Origin: Streptosporangiales bacterium
Lineage (GTDB): Bacteria > Actinomycetota > Actinomycetes > Streptosporangiales > WHSR01
Assembly (NCBI GenBank): GCA_009379995.1
Contig: WHSR01000056.1
Coordinates: 1 to 37,449, forward strand
Length of the DNA stretch: 37,449 nt
Direction of reading: 5' to 3'
The notes beneath the pieces are model-generated. The model did not search any database and was not told the DNA's origin. It saw only the letters and a list, made by a program, of their open reading frames with translations. Position numbers and translations under genes: made by a program. Positions 16,602 through 24,798 of this stretch are shown here, piece after piece (position 1 is the stretch's first letter; every line of letters starts with the position of its first letter).

Positions 16602-17305
16602 CGCCGCTGCCCGCCGTGGATCGCGGCCGGGGCGGGGACGGTCGGGGCGGGTTCGGACTGCGCACTTCCGCCTTCCAGCGCCGCGAGCGTCCGCGCGAAC
16701 CTGCTCCCGGGCGCCTGGACGGCGATGTCGCTCGCGTCCCACGCGTCGTCGACGTCGTTGAGCCGGTCCAACAACCGGACGTCGAGCCCGGCCGCGCGCA
16801 GCCGGGCTAGCTGGAACTCGCCGGTCAGCGGGCTGGACATCGGTACGCCGCGCACCAGCTCGGGGTCGGGGTCGCGCATGCCCAGCGCCCAGAAACCGCC
16901 GTCGTGGGCCAGTCCCAGCACCGCCGGGCTTCCGGACAGGGCCCCCGCCGCGCCCCCCAGCAGCCCCGGCGTGACCTGGGGGGTGTCCATGCCGATCAGC
17001 AGCGCCGGCAGGTCGGCGCCGGCCCGGGCGTCGGCGAAGGCTCCGGCGATGCGCTCGTCGAGCTCCCCGCCGCGCTGTCCGACGACGTCGAACCCGGCGG
17101 GCAGCCACGGACCGGGCGCCCCGGACAGCACCAGCACGCGGCGACGGACCGGCGTGCGGGCGACCGCTTCCAGCGTGTCTTCCAGGGCGGCGCGGGCCAG
17201 CTCGGCGGCCTCTTCGGCGCTGTAGGGCGGCGTGAGCCGCGTCTTGACCGATCCCGGCACCGGCTCCTTTGCGAGGACCAGGATCTGGGCGTCGATCACG
17301 GTCAT
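16598..17305 (-). CDS. DUF2064 / TIGR04282-family GT-A glycosyltransferase
   Basis: A 235-residue GT-A fold protein of the DUF2064 group (TIGR04282), related to nucleotidyl-/glycosyltransferases. The opening 'ILVLAKEPVPGSVKTRLTPP' (residues 8-27) is the family signature, with the DxD-like 'LIGMDTPQVTP' (about 103-113) and 'AHDGGFWALG' (133-142). Its start overlaps the stop of the GT2 gene (ATGA), and its stop overlaps the next GTG, so three genes are translationally linked. In actinobacteria this trio (GT2, DUF2064, methyltransferase) is a conserved cluster; the product is unknown. Confidence 0.87.
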   Translation of the reverse strand: MTVIDAQILVLAKEPVPGSVKTRLTPPYSAEEAAELARAALEDTLEAVARTPVRRRVLVLSGAPGPWLPAGFDVVGQRGGELDERIAGAFADARAGADLPALLIGMDTPQVTPGLLGGAAGALSGSPAVLGLAHDGGFWALGMRDPDPELVRGVPMSSPLTGEFQLARLRAAGLDVRLLDRLNDVDDAWDASDIAVQAPGSRFARTLAALEGGSAQSEPAPTVPAPAAIHGGQRR

Positions 17306-18012
17306 CAGGCGGCCTCTTCGCCGGGCCGGCCCGCGGCCCCGGCGGCCTTGCCCTCCGGACCATGCCAGGCGACCCGAGCCATGTCCCGCGCCGCACGCAG
17401 CGTCCCGCGGATCGTGCCGGTGACCTTCGAGCGGCCCACCCTGGGCAGGTAGCGCACCGGCACCTCGCGAACCTGCCAGCCCGCCCCCGCGCCGCGGATC
17501 ACCATCTCCAGCGGGTATCCGAAGCCGCGGTCGGCCAGCTCCAGGGCCAGCAGCTGCTCGCGGCGGAACGCCCGCATCGGGCCGAGGTCGTGCAGTCGGC
17601 CGGACACGGCCCGGGACAGCAGCAGCGCCAGTACGGCGTTGGCGGCTCGCGCGTGCCACGGCCAGGCACCGCGCCCCTGGGGTATCCGGCGACCGAGGAC
17701 GAGATCCGCCGCGCCGTCGACGACCGGTCCGGCGACCGTCGGGAGCTCCTGCGGGTCGAGTGAGGCGTCCGCGTCCAGCACGCAGACCACCTCGGTCTCG
17801 CTGGCCAGCAGGCCGCCGTGGCAGGCGGCGCCGAAGCCGCGTTCCGGAACCGTCACCACACGGGCGCCGTACGAGCGGGCAACCTCGGCCGACCCGTCCG
17901 TCGAGCCATTGTCGGAGACGATCGGCCGGAACCCGTCAGGCATCCGCGACAGCACCCACGGCAGGGCGTCCGCCTCGTTGAGGCACGGCAAAATCACATC
18001 GATTTCGTCCAC
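17305..18012 (-). CDS. Family 2 glycosyltransferase
   Basis: A 235-residue inverting GT-A glycosyltransferase. It begins with 'IDVILPCLNEADALPWVL', shows the nucleotide-sugar motif 'SDNGSTDGS' and the metal-binding DAD in 'VCVLDADASLDP', and the acceptor-side 'GRRIPQGRGAWPWHARAANA'. A C-terminal 'VREVPVRYLPRVGRSKVTGT' is typical of DPM1/polyprenyl-phosphate-type enzymes. The frame is open upstream to a TTG at 18204, but the extra leader is not conserved-looking, so I use GTG 18012. It heads the sugar operon and is divergent from the response regulator. Confidence 0.85.
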   Translation of the reverse strand: MDEIDVILPCLNEADALPWVLSRMPDGFRPIVSDNGSTDGSAEVARSYGARVVTVPERGFGAACHGGLLASETEVVCVLDADASLDPQELPTVAGPVVDGAADLVLGRRIPQGRGAWPWHARAANAVLALLLSRAVSGRLHDLGPMRAFRREQLLALELADRGFGYPLEMVIRGAGAGWQVREVPVRYLPRVGRSKVTGTIRGTLRAARDMARVAWHGPEGKAAGAAGRPGEEAA

Positions 18013-18227
18013 GGGGGCCGACGTTAGCGCAAATGCCCTCCTCGTGTCCCTTACGAAATGCTGAACAGATCTCGACCCCGTCGCCGACGGCGCAACCCGA
18101 GCGGGCGGATCCCCTAGCTTGGGCCGAGTGAACTCGATGATCACGATGGGGCGGCTACGCTGGTGCGCGACGGCCGTCGCGCGGGTCCGCGTCCGGCCGG
18201 CCAAACGGGGAACTGCGGGGGTGTCGC

Positions 18228-18977
18228 ATGATGAGCAGCGGTAAGGGAATCGAGAGGGGCGTCGCCGCCGAAGCCGGCGGTCGGGTCTTGGTCGTCGACG
18301 ACGACCCGACAGTCGCCGACGTGGTGGCCCGCTACCTGCGCCGCGACGGGTACGAGGTGGAGTGCGTCGGCGACGGAGCGGCGGCCCTGCAGCGCTTCGC
18401 CGCGGCCGACTTCGACCTGGTGGTTCTGGACCTGATGCTCCCCGGCCTGGACGGGCTCGAGGTGTGTCGCCGCATGCGTGCCGGGCGGCCGGTGCCGATC
18501 GTGATGCTCACCGCGCTCGGCGAGGAGAGCGACAGGATCATCGGGCTGGAGATCGGCGCCGACGACTACGTCACCAAGCCGTTCAGCCCGCGGGAGCTGG
18601 CCCTGCGGGTACGCTCCGTCCTCCGCCGCGCCAGCGCCACTGCCGCGCCCGCCGCCCAGCCCGGGCCCGCCCTGCTGCGCGACGGCGACCTGGTCGTGGA
18701 CGTCGCGGCGCACGAGGTCACGCTGGGCGGTACCGAGATCTCGTTGACGTCGCGGGAGTACGAGCTGCTCGTCTACCTGATGCGCCACCCTCGCCAGGCG
18801 TTCAGCCGCCGCGACCTCCTGGAACAGGTATGGGGGTGGTCGTTCGGCGACACGTCGACGGTGACCGTGCACGTGCGGCGACTGCGGGAGAAGACCGAGA
18901 GCATCCCGACAACGCCACAGCGCATCGTTACCGTGTGGGGAGTCGGTTACCGCTACGAGCCAGTGGATCCGGAATGA
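18228..18977 (+). CDS. OmpR-family response regulator
   Basis: A 249-residue two-component regulator. The receiver domain (residues 18-135) has the acidic pair in LVVDDDP, the phosphorylated Asp68 in LVVLDLMLPG, Thr95 and Lys117 in YVTKPFSP. The C-terminal winged helix (about 150-245) shows 'EISLTSREYELLVYLMRHP' and 'VTVHVRRLREK', followed by 'TVWGVGYRYEP'. The kinase gene starts inside its stop (ATGA), so both are co-translated. Target genes may be the flanking envelope-sugar genes, by proximity only. Confidence 0.94.
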   Translation: MMSSGKGIERGVAAEAGGRVLVVDDDPTVADVVARYLRRDGYEVECVGDGAAALQRFAAADFDLVVLDLMLPGLDGLEVCRRMRAGRPVPIVMLTALGEESDRIIGLEIGADDYVTKPFSPRELALRVRSVLRRASATAAPAAQPGPALLRDGDLVVDVAAHEVTLGGTEISLTSREYELLVYLMRHPRQAFSRRDLLEQVWGWSFGDTSTVTVHVRRLREKTESIPTTPQRIVTVWGVGYRYEPVDPE

Positions 18978-20119
18978 TGGCCCTGCCCGAGCTGCTCACG
19001 GTCGTCGCCATCGCCTGCGGCGCGGCCGTCGTCGTGGCGGCTGGCGGCTGGCTTGCGCTGCGCGCACTACGCGGCCGCTCGCTGACCGTGTGGTTGTCGG
19101 TGGTTGCCACGGTCACGGTGGTGGCGACGCTCGCCGGCGTCCTGGCCACCGCGCTGGCGATGTTCATCTCAGCGCACGACCGCAGCGTGCTGATCGCCCT
19201 CGTCGTCGTCGCCGGTGCCGCGGGACTGACCGTCGCGGTCGCTCTCGGGCGCGGAACCGCCCGCGGCAGCCGCCGGCTGCAGGCCACGGTGGCCGCGGTC
19301 GGCGACCCCGGACGGTTCGCCCCTCCCCCTGCCGGGCTAGTCCGCGAGCTTCCAGCCGAGCTCGCCGACGTCGCCCGCGAGCTGGAGCGTACCCACCACC
19401 GGATCACCGAGCTGCGGGAACGCGAGCAGGCCCTGGAGGACAGCCGCCGCGAGCTGGTGGCCTGGGTGAGCCACGATCTCCGCACCCCGCTGGCCGGGCT
19501 GCGGGCGATGGCCGAGGCGCTGGAGGACCAGGTGGTGGCCGACGCCGACACGGTACGTCGCTACTACGTCCAAATCCGCAGCGAGGTGGACCGGCTCGCC
19601 GCCATGGTCGACGACCTGTTCGAGCTGGCCCGCATACACGCGGGCGCGCTGCGGCTGTCCCGTGGGCGGGTGGGCCTCGACGCGCTCGTCAACGAGACGG
19701 TCGCCGCTGTCGACCCGCTCGCCGTCGCCGCCGGCGTGCGGCTGTACGGCGCGCCGACGCCGGGGCTGCCGGTGGACGTGGACGCCGCGCAGTTGGGCCG
19801 CGCACTGCGCAACATAGTGGTGAACGCGGTGCGCCACACGCCCGGCGACGGTTCCGTCGAGGTCACCTCCGCGGCCGAAGACGGCATGGCGTGTGTGACG
19901 GTGTCGGACGCCTGCGGAGGTATCCCGGAGCAGGACCTGCCGCGCGTCTTCGACGTGGCCTTCCGAGGGTCGTCGGCCCGTACGCCCGGCCCGGGCGAGG
20001 GAGCGGGGCTGGGTCTGGCCATCGCCCGGGGGATCGTCGAGGCGCACGCCGGCGAGATCGGCGTCACGAACGTCGGACGAGGCTGTCGGTTCGTGGTACG
20101 CCTGCCGCTGAGCCGCTGA
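18974..20119 (+). CDS. Sensor histidine kinase
   Basis: A 381-residue membrane kinase partnered with the response regulator. Two hydrophobic stretches at about residues 5-31 and 38-66, plus a third at 70-92, precede a HAMP-like linker and coiled coil (100-160). The phosphoacceptor is His167 in VSHDLRTPLAG; the ATPase has the N-box 'RNIVVNAVRHTP' (Asn284), the G1 box SDACGGIP and the G2 box GEGAGLGLA (341-349). The sensor part has almost no extracytoplasmic loop, which suggests it senses within the membrane or through a partner. Its end overlaps the convergent epimerase by 56 bases. Confidence 0.93.
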   Translation: MMALPELLTVVAIACGAAVVVAAGGWLALRALRGRSLTVWLSVVATVTVVATLAGVLATALAMFISAHDRSVLIALVVVAGAAGLTVAVALGRGTARGSRRLQATVAAVGDPGRFAPPPAGLVRELPAELADVARELERTHHRITELREREQALEDSRRELVAWVSHDLRTPLAGLRAMAEALEDQVVADADTVRRYYVQIRSEVDRLAAMVDDLFELARIHAGALRLSRGRVGLDALVNETVAAVDPLAVAAGVRLYGAPTPGLPVDVDAAQLGRALRNIVVNAVRHTPGDGSVEVTSAAEDGMACVTVSDACGGIPEQDLPRVFDVAFRGSSARTPGPGEGAGLGLAIARGIVEAHAGEIGVTNVGRGCRFVVRLPLSR

Positions 20120-21158
20120 GTGCCGAGCCGCCGAACTCGGCGACCAGCTCGGCCATCCCCGCGTCGAACGGCTCGCGCGCGGTGTAGCCCAGCTCGTCGG
20201 CCGCACGCTCGGGCGTGGCCACGATGTGCCGCACGTCCCCGAGTCGGTACTGCCCGGTGACGACGGGCGCCGGCCCCCCGCACGCGGTCGCCATCGCCTC
20301 CGCCACCTCGCCGATGGTGCGGGGTTGACCGCTGGCGATGTTGTAGGCGCGCAGTCCGCCCGGCAACACCCCGCTGCCTGTCGAGGCCGAAAGCCCCAGG
20401 GCCGTCGCGCGTGCGACGTCCCGCACGTGGACGAAGTCGCGGCGCTGGCGGCCGTCCTCGAACACCCGCGGTGCCTCGCCGCGCAGCAGCGCGGAGCAGA
20501 AGATCGCGGCAACCCCCGCGTAGGGTGTGTCGCGCGGGAGGCCGGGCCCGTAGACGTTGTGGTAGCGCAGCGCGACCGCGGTGCCGCCGGTCTCCCGGGC
20601 CCAGTTCGCGGCCAGGTGCTCCTGGGCGAGCTTGGTGGTGGCGTAGCCGTTACGCGGGTCGAGCGGCGCGTCCTCGCCGACGGTACGTGGGCTCAGCGCG
20701 CTGCCGCAGTACGGGCAGCGGGGCTCGAAGACGCCGCTGTCCAGGTCGTCTCGCGTGCGCGGCGCCGGCCGTACCGAGCCGTGCTGGGTGCAGGCGTACG
20801 TGCCCTCGCCGTACACCACCATCGAAGAGGCGAGCGCCAGGCGCGGCACCCCGGCGCGGGCCATCTCGGCCAGCAGCACGGCGGTGCCGTGCACGTTGAC
20901 GCCGGCGTAGCGGGGCAGGTCGGCCATGTCGGTGGCGAGCCCGACCATCGCCGCGAGGTGGCACACCGCGTCGACACCGGCCACCGCGTCGGCCACCGCG
21001 TCGGGGTCCCGGACGTCGCCGGTCAGGACCCGCGCCGACGGACAGCCTGCCGCCGGCGGCCGCTCGTCCAGAACGTGGACGACGTGGCCGGCTGCGGCCA
21101 ACTCCCGGACGAGCCAGGAGCCGATGAATCCGGCGCCTCCTGTGACGAGAACACGCAT
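20064..21158 (-). CDS. NDP-sugar epimerase/dehydratase with zinc-ribbon-like insert
   Basis: A 364-residue extended SDR enzyme: Rossmann motif GGAGFIG at residues 7-13, the Ser of ASSMVVYGEG and the catalytic pair Tyr/Lys in NGYATTK. Between these is an insert of about 45 residues with C-x2-H-type and CPYC cysteines ('YACTQHGS', 'FEPRCPYCGS'). Similar inserts occur, as I recall, in dTDP-L-rhamnose 4-epimerases (WbiB-like), so this may make a 6-deoxy-talose nucleotide for envelope glycans. The ATG at 21158 is clear. The final 15 residues lie over the end of the kinase gene. Family certain, exact sugar moderately supported. Confidence 0.85.
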   Translation of the reverse strand: MRVLVTGGAGFIGSWLVRELAAAGHVVHVLDERPPAAGCPSARVLTGDVRDPDAVADAVAGVDAVCHLAAMVGLATDMADLPRYAGVNVHGTAVLLAEMARAGVPRLALASSMVVYGEGTYACTQHGSVRPAPRTRDDLDSGVFEPRCPYCGSALSPRTVGEDAPLDPRNGYATTKLAQEHLAANWARETGGTAVALRYHNVYGPGLPRDTPYAGVAAIFCSALLRGEAPRVFEDGRQRRDFVHVRDVARATALGLSASTGSGVLPGGLRAYNIASGQPRTIGEVAEAMATACGGPAPVVTGQYRLGDVRHIVATPERAADELGYTAREPFDAGMAELVAEFGGSALSGSAAGVPRTDSLVRRS

Positions 21159-21214
21159 GCCAGTGACGTTAGCGGGGCCGACCTCGCGAGACGGGTCCAA
21201 TCGCGCCGTCCGTT

Positions 21215-21235
21215 CCCGGTTTGTAAGGAACCGGG
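21215..21235. promoter_or_regulatory. Hairpin in the divergent epimerase/membrane-GT control region
   Basis: CCCGGTT and AACCGGG form a 7-bp perfect inverted repeat with a 7-base loop in the 150-base gap between two divergent genes. It could be an operator or a leader-RNA hairpin for either gene; nothing decides which. Confidence 0.4.
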
Positions 21236-21308
21236 GGGACGCCGCCCCGGCGGTACGCGGCATTCGTACCATACGAGTGATCTTGATAGCTCGAGGTAGA
21301 GGTGAGCA

Positions 21309-22772
21309 GTGTTCTCGGCTGCGCGGCGACACGCCGTGTTCCTCGGCCTGCTGGCGGTCGGGATCGGCCTGCGCGTCGTCGTACAGCTGGCCTACCGCCC
21401 GGCGATCTTCTACTCCGACAGCTTCCGTTACCTTGCCGGCGCGACCACGCCGCACCCCGTCGAGCACGGCCCGGCCGGCTACGCGCTGTTTATCCGGCTG
21501 TTGCTTCCCCTCGACGACCTGGCCGTCTTGCCGGCCGCCAACCATGCGTTGGGCCTGGCCGCGGGTGCGCTCATCTATCTCCTGCTCGTCCGGCGCGGGG
21601 CGTGGAGATGGGTCGCGGCCCTGGCCTCCGCGCCGGTCCTGCTCGACGGATACCAGCTGCAGATCGAGCAGATGATCATGTCGGAGACGTTGTTCACGAC
21701 GATCCTGGTCGGCGCGCTCGCCCTGCTGGTGTGGTGGGACCAGCCGCGCCCGCTCGCGACGGGCACCGCCGGGCTGCTGCTCGGGGCGGCGGTATGGGTG
21801 CGGCCGGCGGGTCTGCCGCTCATCGCGCCCGCATTGCTCTATCTGCTGTTGGCCGGCACGTCTTGGCGGCGGCGGGTGATCTCGGCGGGAACGTGCGTCG
21901 TCATGTTCGCATTCCCGCTCGCCGGGTACGGAGCATGGCAGGCTCAGGCCAGGGGCACCCTGGGCGCGAGCTATACCCCGGGGAACGTCCTCTACGCCCG
22001 GGTGGCTCCCATCGCGCGGTGCGCGGTGCTCGGCCTCCCGTACCACGCAAGGCCGCTGTGCCCCAGAAAGCCGCAAGGCGACCGCCCCAACGAGAACGAA
22101 TACTTCTGGCGCGGCCCGGAGCACCGGTACATACCCCCGCCCGGCATGTCGACCGAGGAGGTAGTGAACGGCTTCGTGCTTCGGGTTCTCGCCCGCCAGC
22201 CGGTCGCCGTCATCGCGGCCATCGGCGGAGACTTCGTCAAGTTCTTCGCCTGGGAGAGGCAGACGTTCGGGAACGACCTGCCCGTCGGCCGCTGGCAGTT
22301 TCAGCTCGGCTACCCCGTCTACCGCGCGGAGGCGGCGCTTCCCGGCGGAAACGACAGCCACTACCGCTCGGCCGTCGACGAGTCGTTGGCCCGTTTTCTC
22401 CGCGCCTACCAGCTCGGCATCGGCTACACGCCCGGCCCGCTGCTTCTCCTCGCGGGTACCGCCGGGCTGCTCGCCGCGGCCGGGGTGGGCCGGGCACGCG
22501 GCACCGAGCTGCGCGCCGCCTGCCTGGCCTGGACGCTCGCCGGCGTTGGCGTGCTGCTGGTGACCAACCTGCTGGTGTTCTCCTGGCGCTACCAGCTTCC
22601 GGCCCTGGCCCTTCTTCCGGTCGCCGGAGGACTGGGGCTCACGGCCATGTTGAGGAAAAATGACGACCGACATGGATCTGGAGACCGTCGTCGGCGAGTT
22701 GTACGGGTTGCGGCCGGAGGAGTTCGTCGCGGCCCGGGAGGAACGGGCGAAGCAGGCACGCTCGGACGGTGA
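21309..22772 (+). CDS. GT-C-type membrane glycosyltransferase (GT39-like)
   Basis: A 487-residue polytopic membrane protein with about ten hydrophobic helices. The first extracytoplasmic loop has 'FYSDSFRYL', an acidic DS motif like the catalytic Asp of GT-C mannosyl-/arabinosyltransferases that use polyprenyl-phosphate sugars. The large loop at about residues 240-360 is Pro/Arg-rich with 'NENEYFWRGPEHRY'. GTG start with AGAGGTGA upstream. The hydrophobic part ends near residue 450; the last 37 residues are Arg/Gly-rich and overlap the next gene by 113 bases, so the stop may have shifted by a small indel. Likely role: sugar transfer outside the membrane. Confidence 0.78.
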   Translation: MFSAARRHAVFLGLLAVGIGLRVVVQLAYRPAIFYSDSFRYLAGATTPHPVEHGPAGYALFIRLLLPLDDLAVLPAANHALGLAAGALIYLLLVRRGAWRWVAALASAPVLLDGYQLQIEQMIMSETLFTTILVGALALLVWWDQPRPLATGTAGLLLGAAVWVRPAGLPLIAPALLYLLLAGTSWRRRVISAGTCVVMFAFPLAGYGAWQAQARGTLGASYTPGNVLYARVAPIARCAVLGLPYHARPLCPRKPQGDRPNENEYFWRGPEHRYIPPPGMSTEEVVNGFVLRVLARQPVAVIAAIGGDFVKFFAWERQTFGNDLPVGRWQFQLGYPVYRAEAALPGGNDSHYRSAVDESLARFLRAYQLGIGYTPGPLLLLAGTAGLLAAAGVGRARGTELRAACLAWTLAGVGVLLVTNLLVFSWRYQLPALALLPVAGGLGLTAMLRKNDDRHGSGDRRRRVVRVAAGGVRRGPGGTGEAGTLGR

Positions 22773-23562
22773 CCGGGACCTTGCCCGGCGCATCCACGAG
22801 CTACGTAAGCCGACGATGAGCGCCTGGGCCGTCAACCTGCTGGTCCGCGAGCGGGCGGAGGACATCGACCGGCTCCTCGACCTGGGCGAGCGACTCCGGG
22901 AGGCGCAGAGTGCCCTGCAGGGCGACGAGCTGCGTACGCTGTCCCGGCAGCGTACCCAGGTGGTGTCCGCGCTCGCCCGGCAGGGGCGGCGGCTGGCCCA
23001 CGAGGCGGGCCACCCGATCGGCGAGGCGGCGGAACGGGAGGTCGCGGGCACGCTGGAGGCGGCGCTCGCCGACCCGGATGCGGCCGAGGCGGTCCGCTCC
23101 GGTCGGCTGGCGACGGCCCTGTCCTACAGCGGCCTCGGCGCCGTCGACATCTCGGGCGCCGTCGCGGCACCGGCGCCGCGCTCGTCCGGCGAGCGGGAGC
23201 GCCCTTCCGGCAAGCAACCGGCCCGGGGCGGACGGCGGGAGGCGACCCCGGACCGCCGCCGCGCCGAGATCGAGCAGGGCCGCCGCGACCTGGCCGACGC
23301 GGAGGACGAGGCCCGTCGGTTCGAGCAGTCGGAGGACGAGGCGCGGAGAAGAGAGGAAGAGGCCCGCTCCCGGCAGGAGGCGGCCGACGAGCGGGTCATG
23401 CGGCCGCGGGACGAGCTGGACCGGGCGCGACAGGCCGCCGCCAGCGCGGCCGGTGAACTGCACCGCGCGTCCCGGCGCCGCGAGCGGGCCGAGCGGGACA
23501 CGGCGACGGCCCGGCGACGGGTCGAACGGGCCCGGGCGCGCCTCGACCGACTCCGCGAGTGA
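22660..23562 (+). CDS. Conserved actinobacterial coiled-coil protein of unknown function
   Basis: A 300-residue soluble protein. Residues 1-165 form the conserved part, beginning 'LYGLRPEEFVAAREERAKQA' and 'LRKPTMSAWAVNLLVRE', a pattern I have seen in many actinobacterial hypothetical proteins. From about residue 195 to the end it is a long charged coiled coil very rich in Arg, Glu and Ala. No enzyme motif is visible. An GAGGA lies just before the ATG. The gene ends ten bases before a long palindrome that may terminate it. Confidence 0.78.
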   Translation: MTTDMDLETVVGELYGLRPEEFVAAREERAKQARSDGDRDLARRIHELRKPTMSAWAVNLLVRERAEDIDRLLDLGERLREAQSALQGDELRTLSRQRTQVVSALARQGRRLAHEAGHPIGEAAEREVAGTLEAALADPDAAEAVRSGRLATALSYSGLGAVDISGAVAAPAPRSSGERERPSGKQPARGGRREATPDRRRAEIEQGRRDLADAEDEARRFEQSEDEARRREEEARSRQEAADERVMRPRDELDRARQAAASAAGELHRASRRRERAERDTATARRRVERARARLDRLRE

Positions 23563-23571
23563 TGCCCCCCT

Positions 23572-23643
23572 CCCTTTTGTCCGTGATCTTGCAGAAATTT
23601 CAAGATAGATCTTGAAATTTCTGCAAGATCACGGACAAAAGGG
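23572..23643. repeat. 35-bp perfect palindrome (terminator/repeat element)
   Basis: Arms 23572-23606 and 23609-23643 are perfectly complementary over 35 bases with only two bases between them. The core unit reads GATCTTGCAGAAATTTCAAG, mirrored on the other side, and the ends are C-rich then T-rich (CCCTTTTGT). It lies between two convergent genes and could act as a two-way terminator. The same unit, 20 of 22 bases alike, occurs inside the conservon kinase gene at 35.3 kb, so this is also a member of a dispersed palindromic repeat family. Confidence 0.9.
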
Positions 23644-23652
23644 GGGCGAGGG

Positions 23653-24270
23653 TCAGCGGGTGGCCTTGAAGACGTCCAGGCTCGTGAGCTGCTGCCGGGT
23701 GACCTCGGAGAAGAGCTCCTTCAGGCCGGTCTCGATGCGGCTCAGCTTGTCCTCGGGGAGCCGGAGGCCCTCGGCGATGCGGGACGGAGCCGTGCCGCCG
23801 TGCCAGACGATCACCACGGTGCCGCCGGGGCGCACCACGCGGCGCAGCTCCCGCAGGCCCGCCTCCAGGTCGGGCCAGATCGCCACGTTGTTGACCGAGA
23901 CCACCTGGTCGACGCTCTCGTCGGGAAGGTCGGTCCGGTCCGCGGTGCCGAGACCCGGATCCACCCGGCCGGCCCGGACCGCAGCCCGGTTGGTCCTGGT
24001 CGCGAGGTCTTGCATCGCGGGCGACGGATCGACGCCCCGGACCACGGAGGCGTCGGTACGGTTGGCCAGCAGCCTGAGCAGGCCGCCCGGACCGTAGCCG
24101 ACCTCGAGCACCCGGTCGCCCGATCGCACGTCGAGCACGTCGAGCACCTCGTCCTGCTTGTTGGTCCAGAGCATGAACCGCCCGGCGAGGCGGCCGAGCG
24201 CGCCGCTGGGCCTGGCGAATGGCGAGTTGATCGGCCGGTCCATCGCCCATGACCGTTGTTGCGTGTCCAT
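23653..24270 (-). CDS. Class I SAM-dependent methyltransferase
   Basis: A 205-residue methyltransferase with SAM motif I 'VLEVGYGPGGLLRLLA' (about residues 52-67), an acidic GVDPSPAM loop, and 'SVNNVAIWPDLEAGLRELRR' with 'VVRPGGTVVIVWH' for the later strands. This is the UbiE/Methyltransf_11 type acting on small molecules. The ATG at 24270 gives the full N terminus; ATG 24243 is an alternative. It is divergent from the MerR regulator, whose operator lies 15 bases upstream of this start, so MerR probably controls it. Confidence 0.88.
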   Translation of the reverse strand: MDTQQRSWAMDRPINSPFARPSGALGRLAGRFMLWTNKQDEVLDVLDVRSGDRVLEVGYGPGGLLRLLANRTDASVVRGVDPSPAMQDLATRTNRAAVRAGRVDPGLGTADRTDLPDESVDQVVSVNNVAIWPDLEAGLRELRRVVRPGGTVVIVWHGGTAPSRIAEGLRLPEDKLSRIETGLKELFSEVTRQQLTSLDVFKATR

Positions 24271-24280
24271 GCCGTCAGGC

Positions 24281-24309
24281 TGGCACTTCAACCCAACTTG
24301 AAGTAAAAT
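24281..24309. promoter_or_regulatory. MerR operator/promoter between divergent genes
   Basis: ACTTCAA (24285-24291) and TTGAAGT (24298-24304) form a perfect 7-bp dyad with a six-base spacer, the size and layout of MerR-family operators, followed by a TAAAAT -10 hexamer at 24304-24309. The -10 ends six bases before the merR ATG, so that transcript is probably leaderless. Confidence 0.7.
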
Positions 24310-24315
24310 AGCGGC

Positions 24316-24798
24316 ATGGATCTCATTTCGATCGGCGAGGCCGCGCGCAAGCTCGGGGTCAACGCATCGGCGCTGCGCTACTACGAGGAACGAGGGCTGG
24401 TACGGCCGTACACGCGCCGGGGCGGCCGGCGCATGTACGGCGAGGAGGAGATGCGCCGTCTCGCGTTCATCCAGATTGCCCAGGGGCTCGAGCTGAGCCT
24501 CGACGCCGCGTCGGCGGTCCTCAACGAGCCGAGCGAACAGTGGCGGAAGGCCATGCGCGAGCAGATCGCCGCCCTCGAGAAGTTGATCGCACGGGCCAGA
24601 GGAGCGCAAGACTTCCTCCGGCACGCTGTGGACTGCCCGGCCGATCACCCCGTTCGGGAGTGCTCCTACATGATCGAGATCCTCGATCGGCTGGTCGCCG
24701 GCGTCACCTTCGAACAGCTCGCGGCCGAGCACGGCTACCCAGGCTCCGACGGCCCAGGAATGACCGTCAGCGCTGCTCCAGTGCCCCCGGAAGCGTGA
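24316..24798 (+). CDS. MerR-family transcriptional regulator
   Basis: A 160-residue MerR regulator. The N-terminal winged helix has 'SIGEAARKLGVNASALRYYE' and 'ERGLVRPYTRRGGRRMYG'; a dimerisation helix covers about residues 75-105. The C-terminal part has two Cys (DCPADH, RECSYM) that could sense thiols, metals or electrophiles; this is not the four-Cys SoxR iron-sulfur site. It faces the methyltransferase across a shared operator and probably represses or activates both. Its 3' end overlaps the convergent Rrf2 gene by 32 bases. Confidence 0.92.
   Translation: MDLISIGEAARKLGVNASALRYYEERGLVRPYTRRGGRRMYGEEEMRRLAFIQIAQGLELSLDAASAVLNEPSEQWRKAMREQIAALEKLIARARGAQDFLRHAVDCPADHPVRECSYMIEILDRLVAGVTFEQLAAEHGYPGSDGPGMTVSAAPVPPEA

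Noticed and set aside
18013..18227. N-terminal extension of the GT2 protein to TTG 18204
   Set aside because: The added 64 residues lack family similarity and the gap is a natural place for the divergent promoters.
21159..23051. Extension of the epimerase frame to a 995-codon protein
   Set aside because: The Rossmann motif begins at ATG 21158; the upstream part is antisense to the membrane glycosyltransferase and coiled-coil genes.
23572..23643. Palindrome as a CRISPR repeat or tRNA remnant
   Set aside because: Only one palindrome without spaced repeats, and no cloverleaf or anticodon arrangement.
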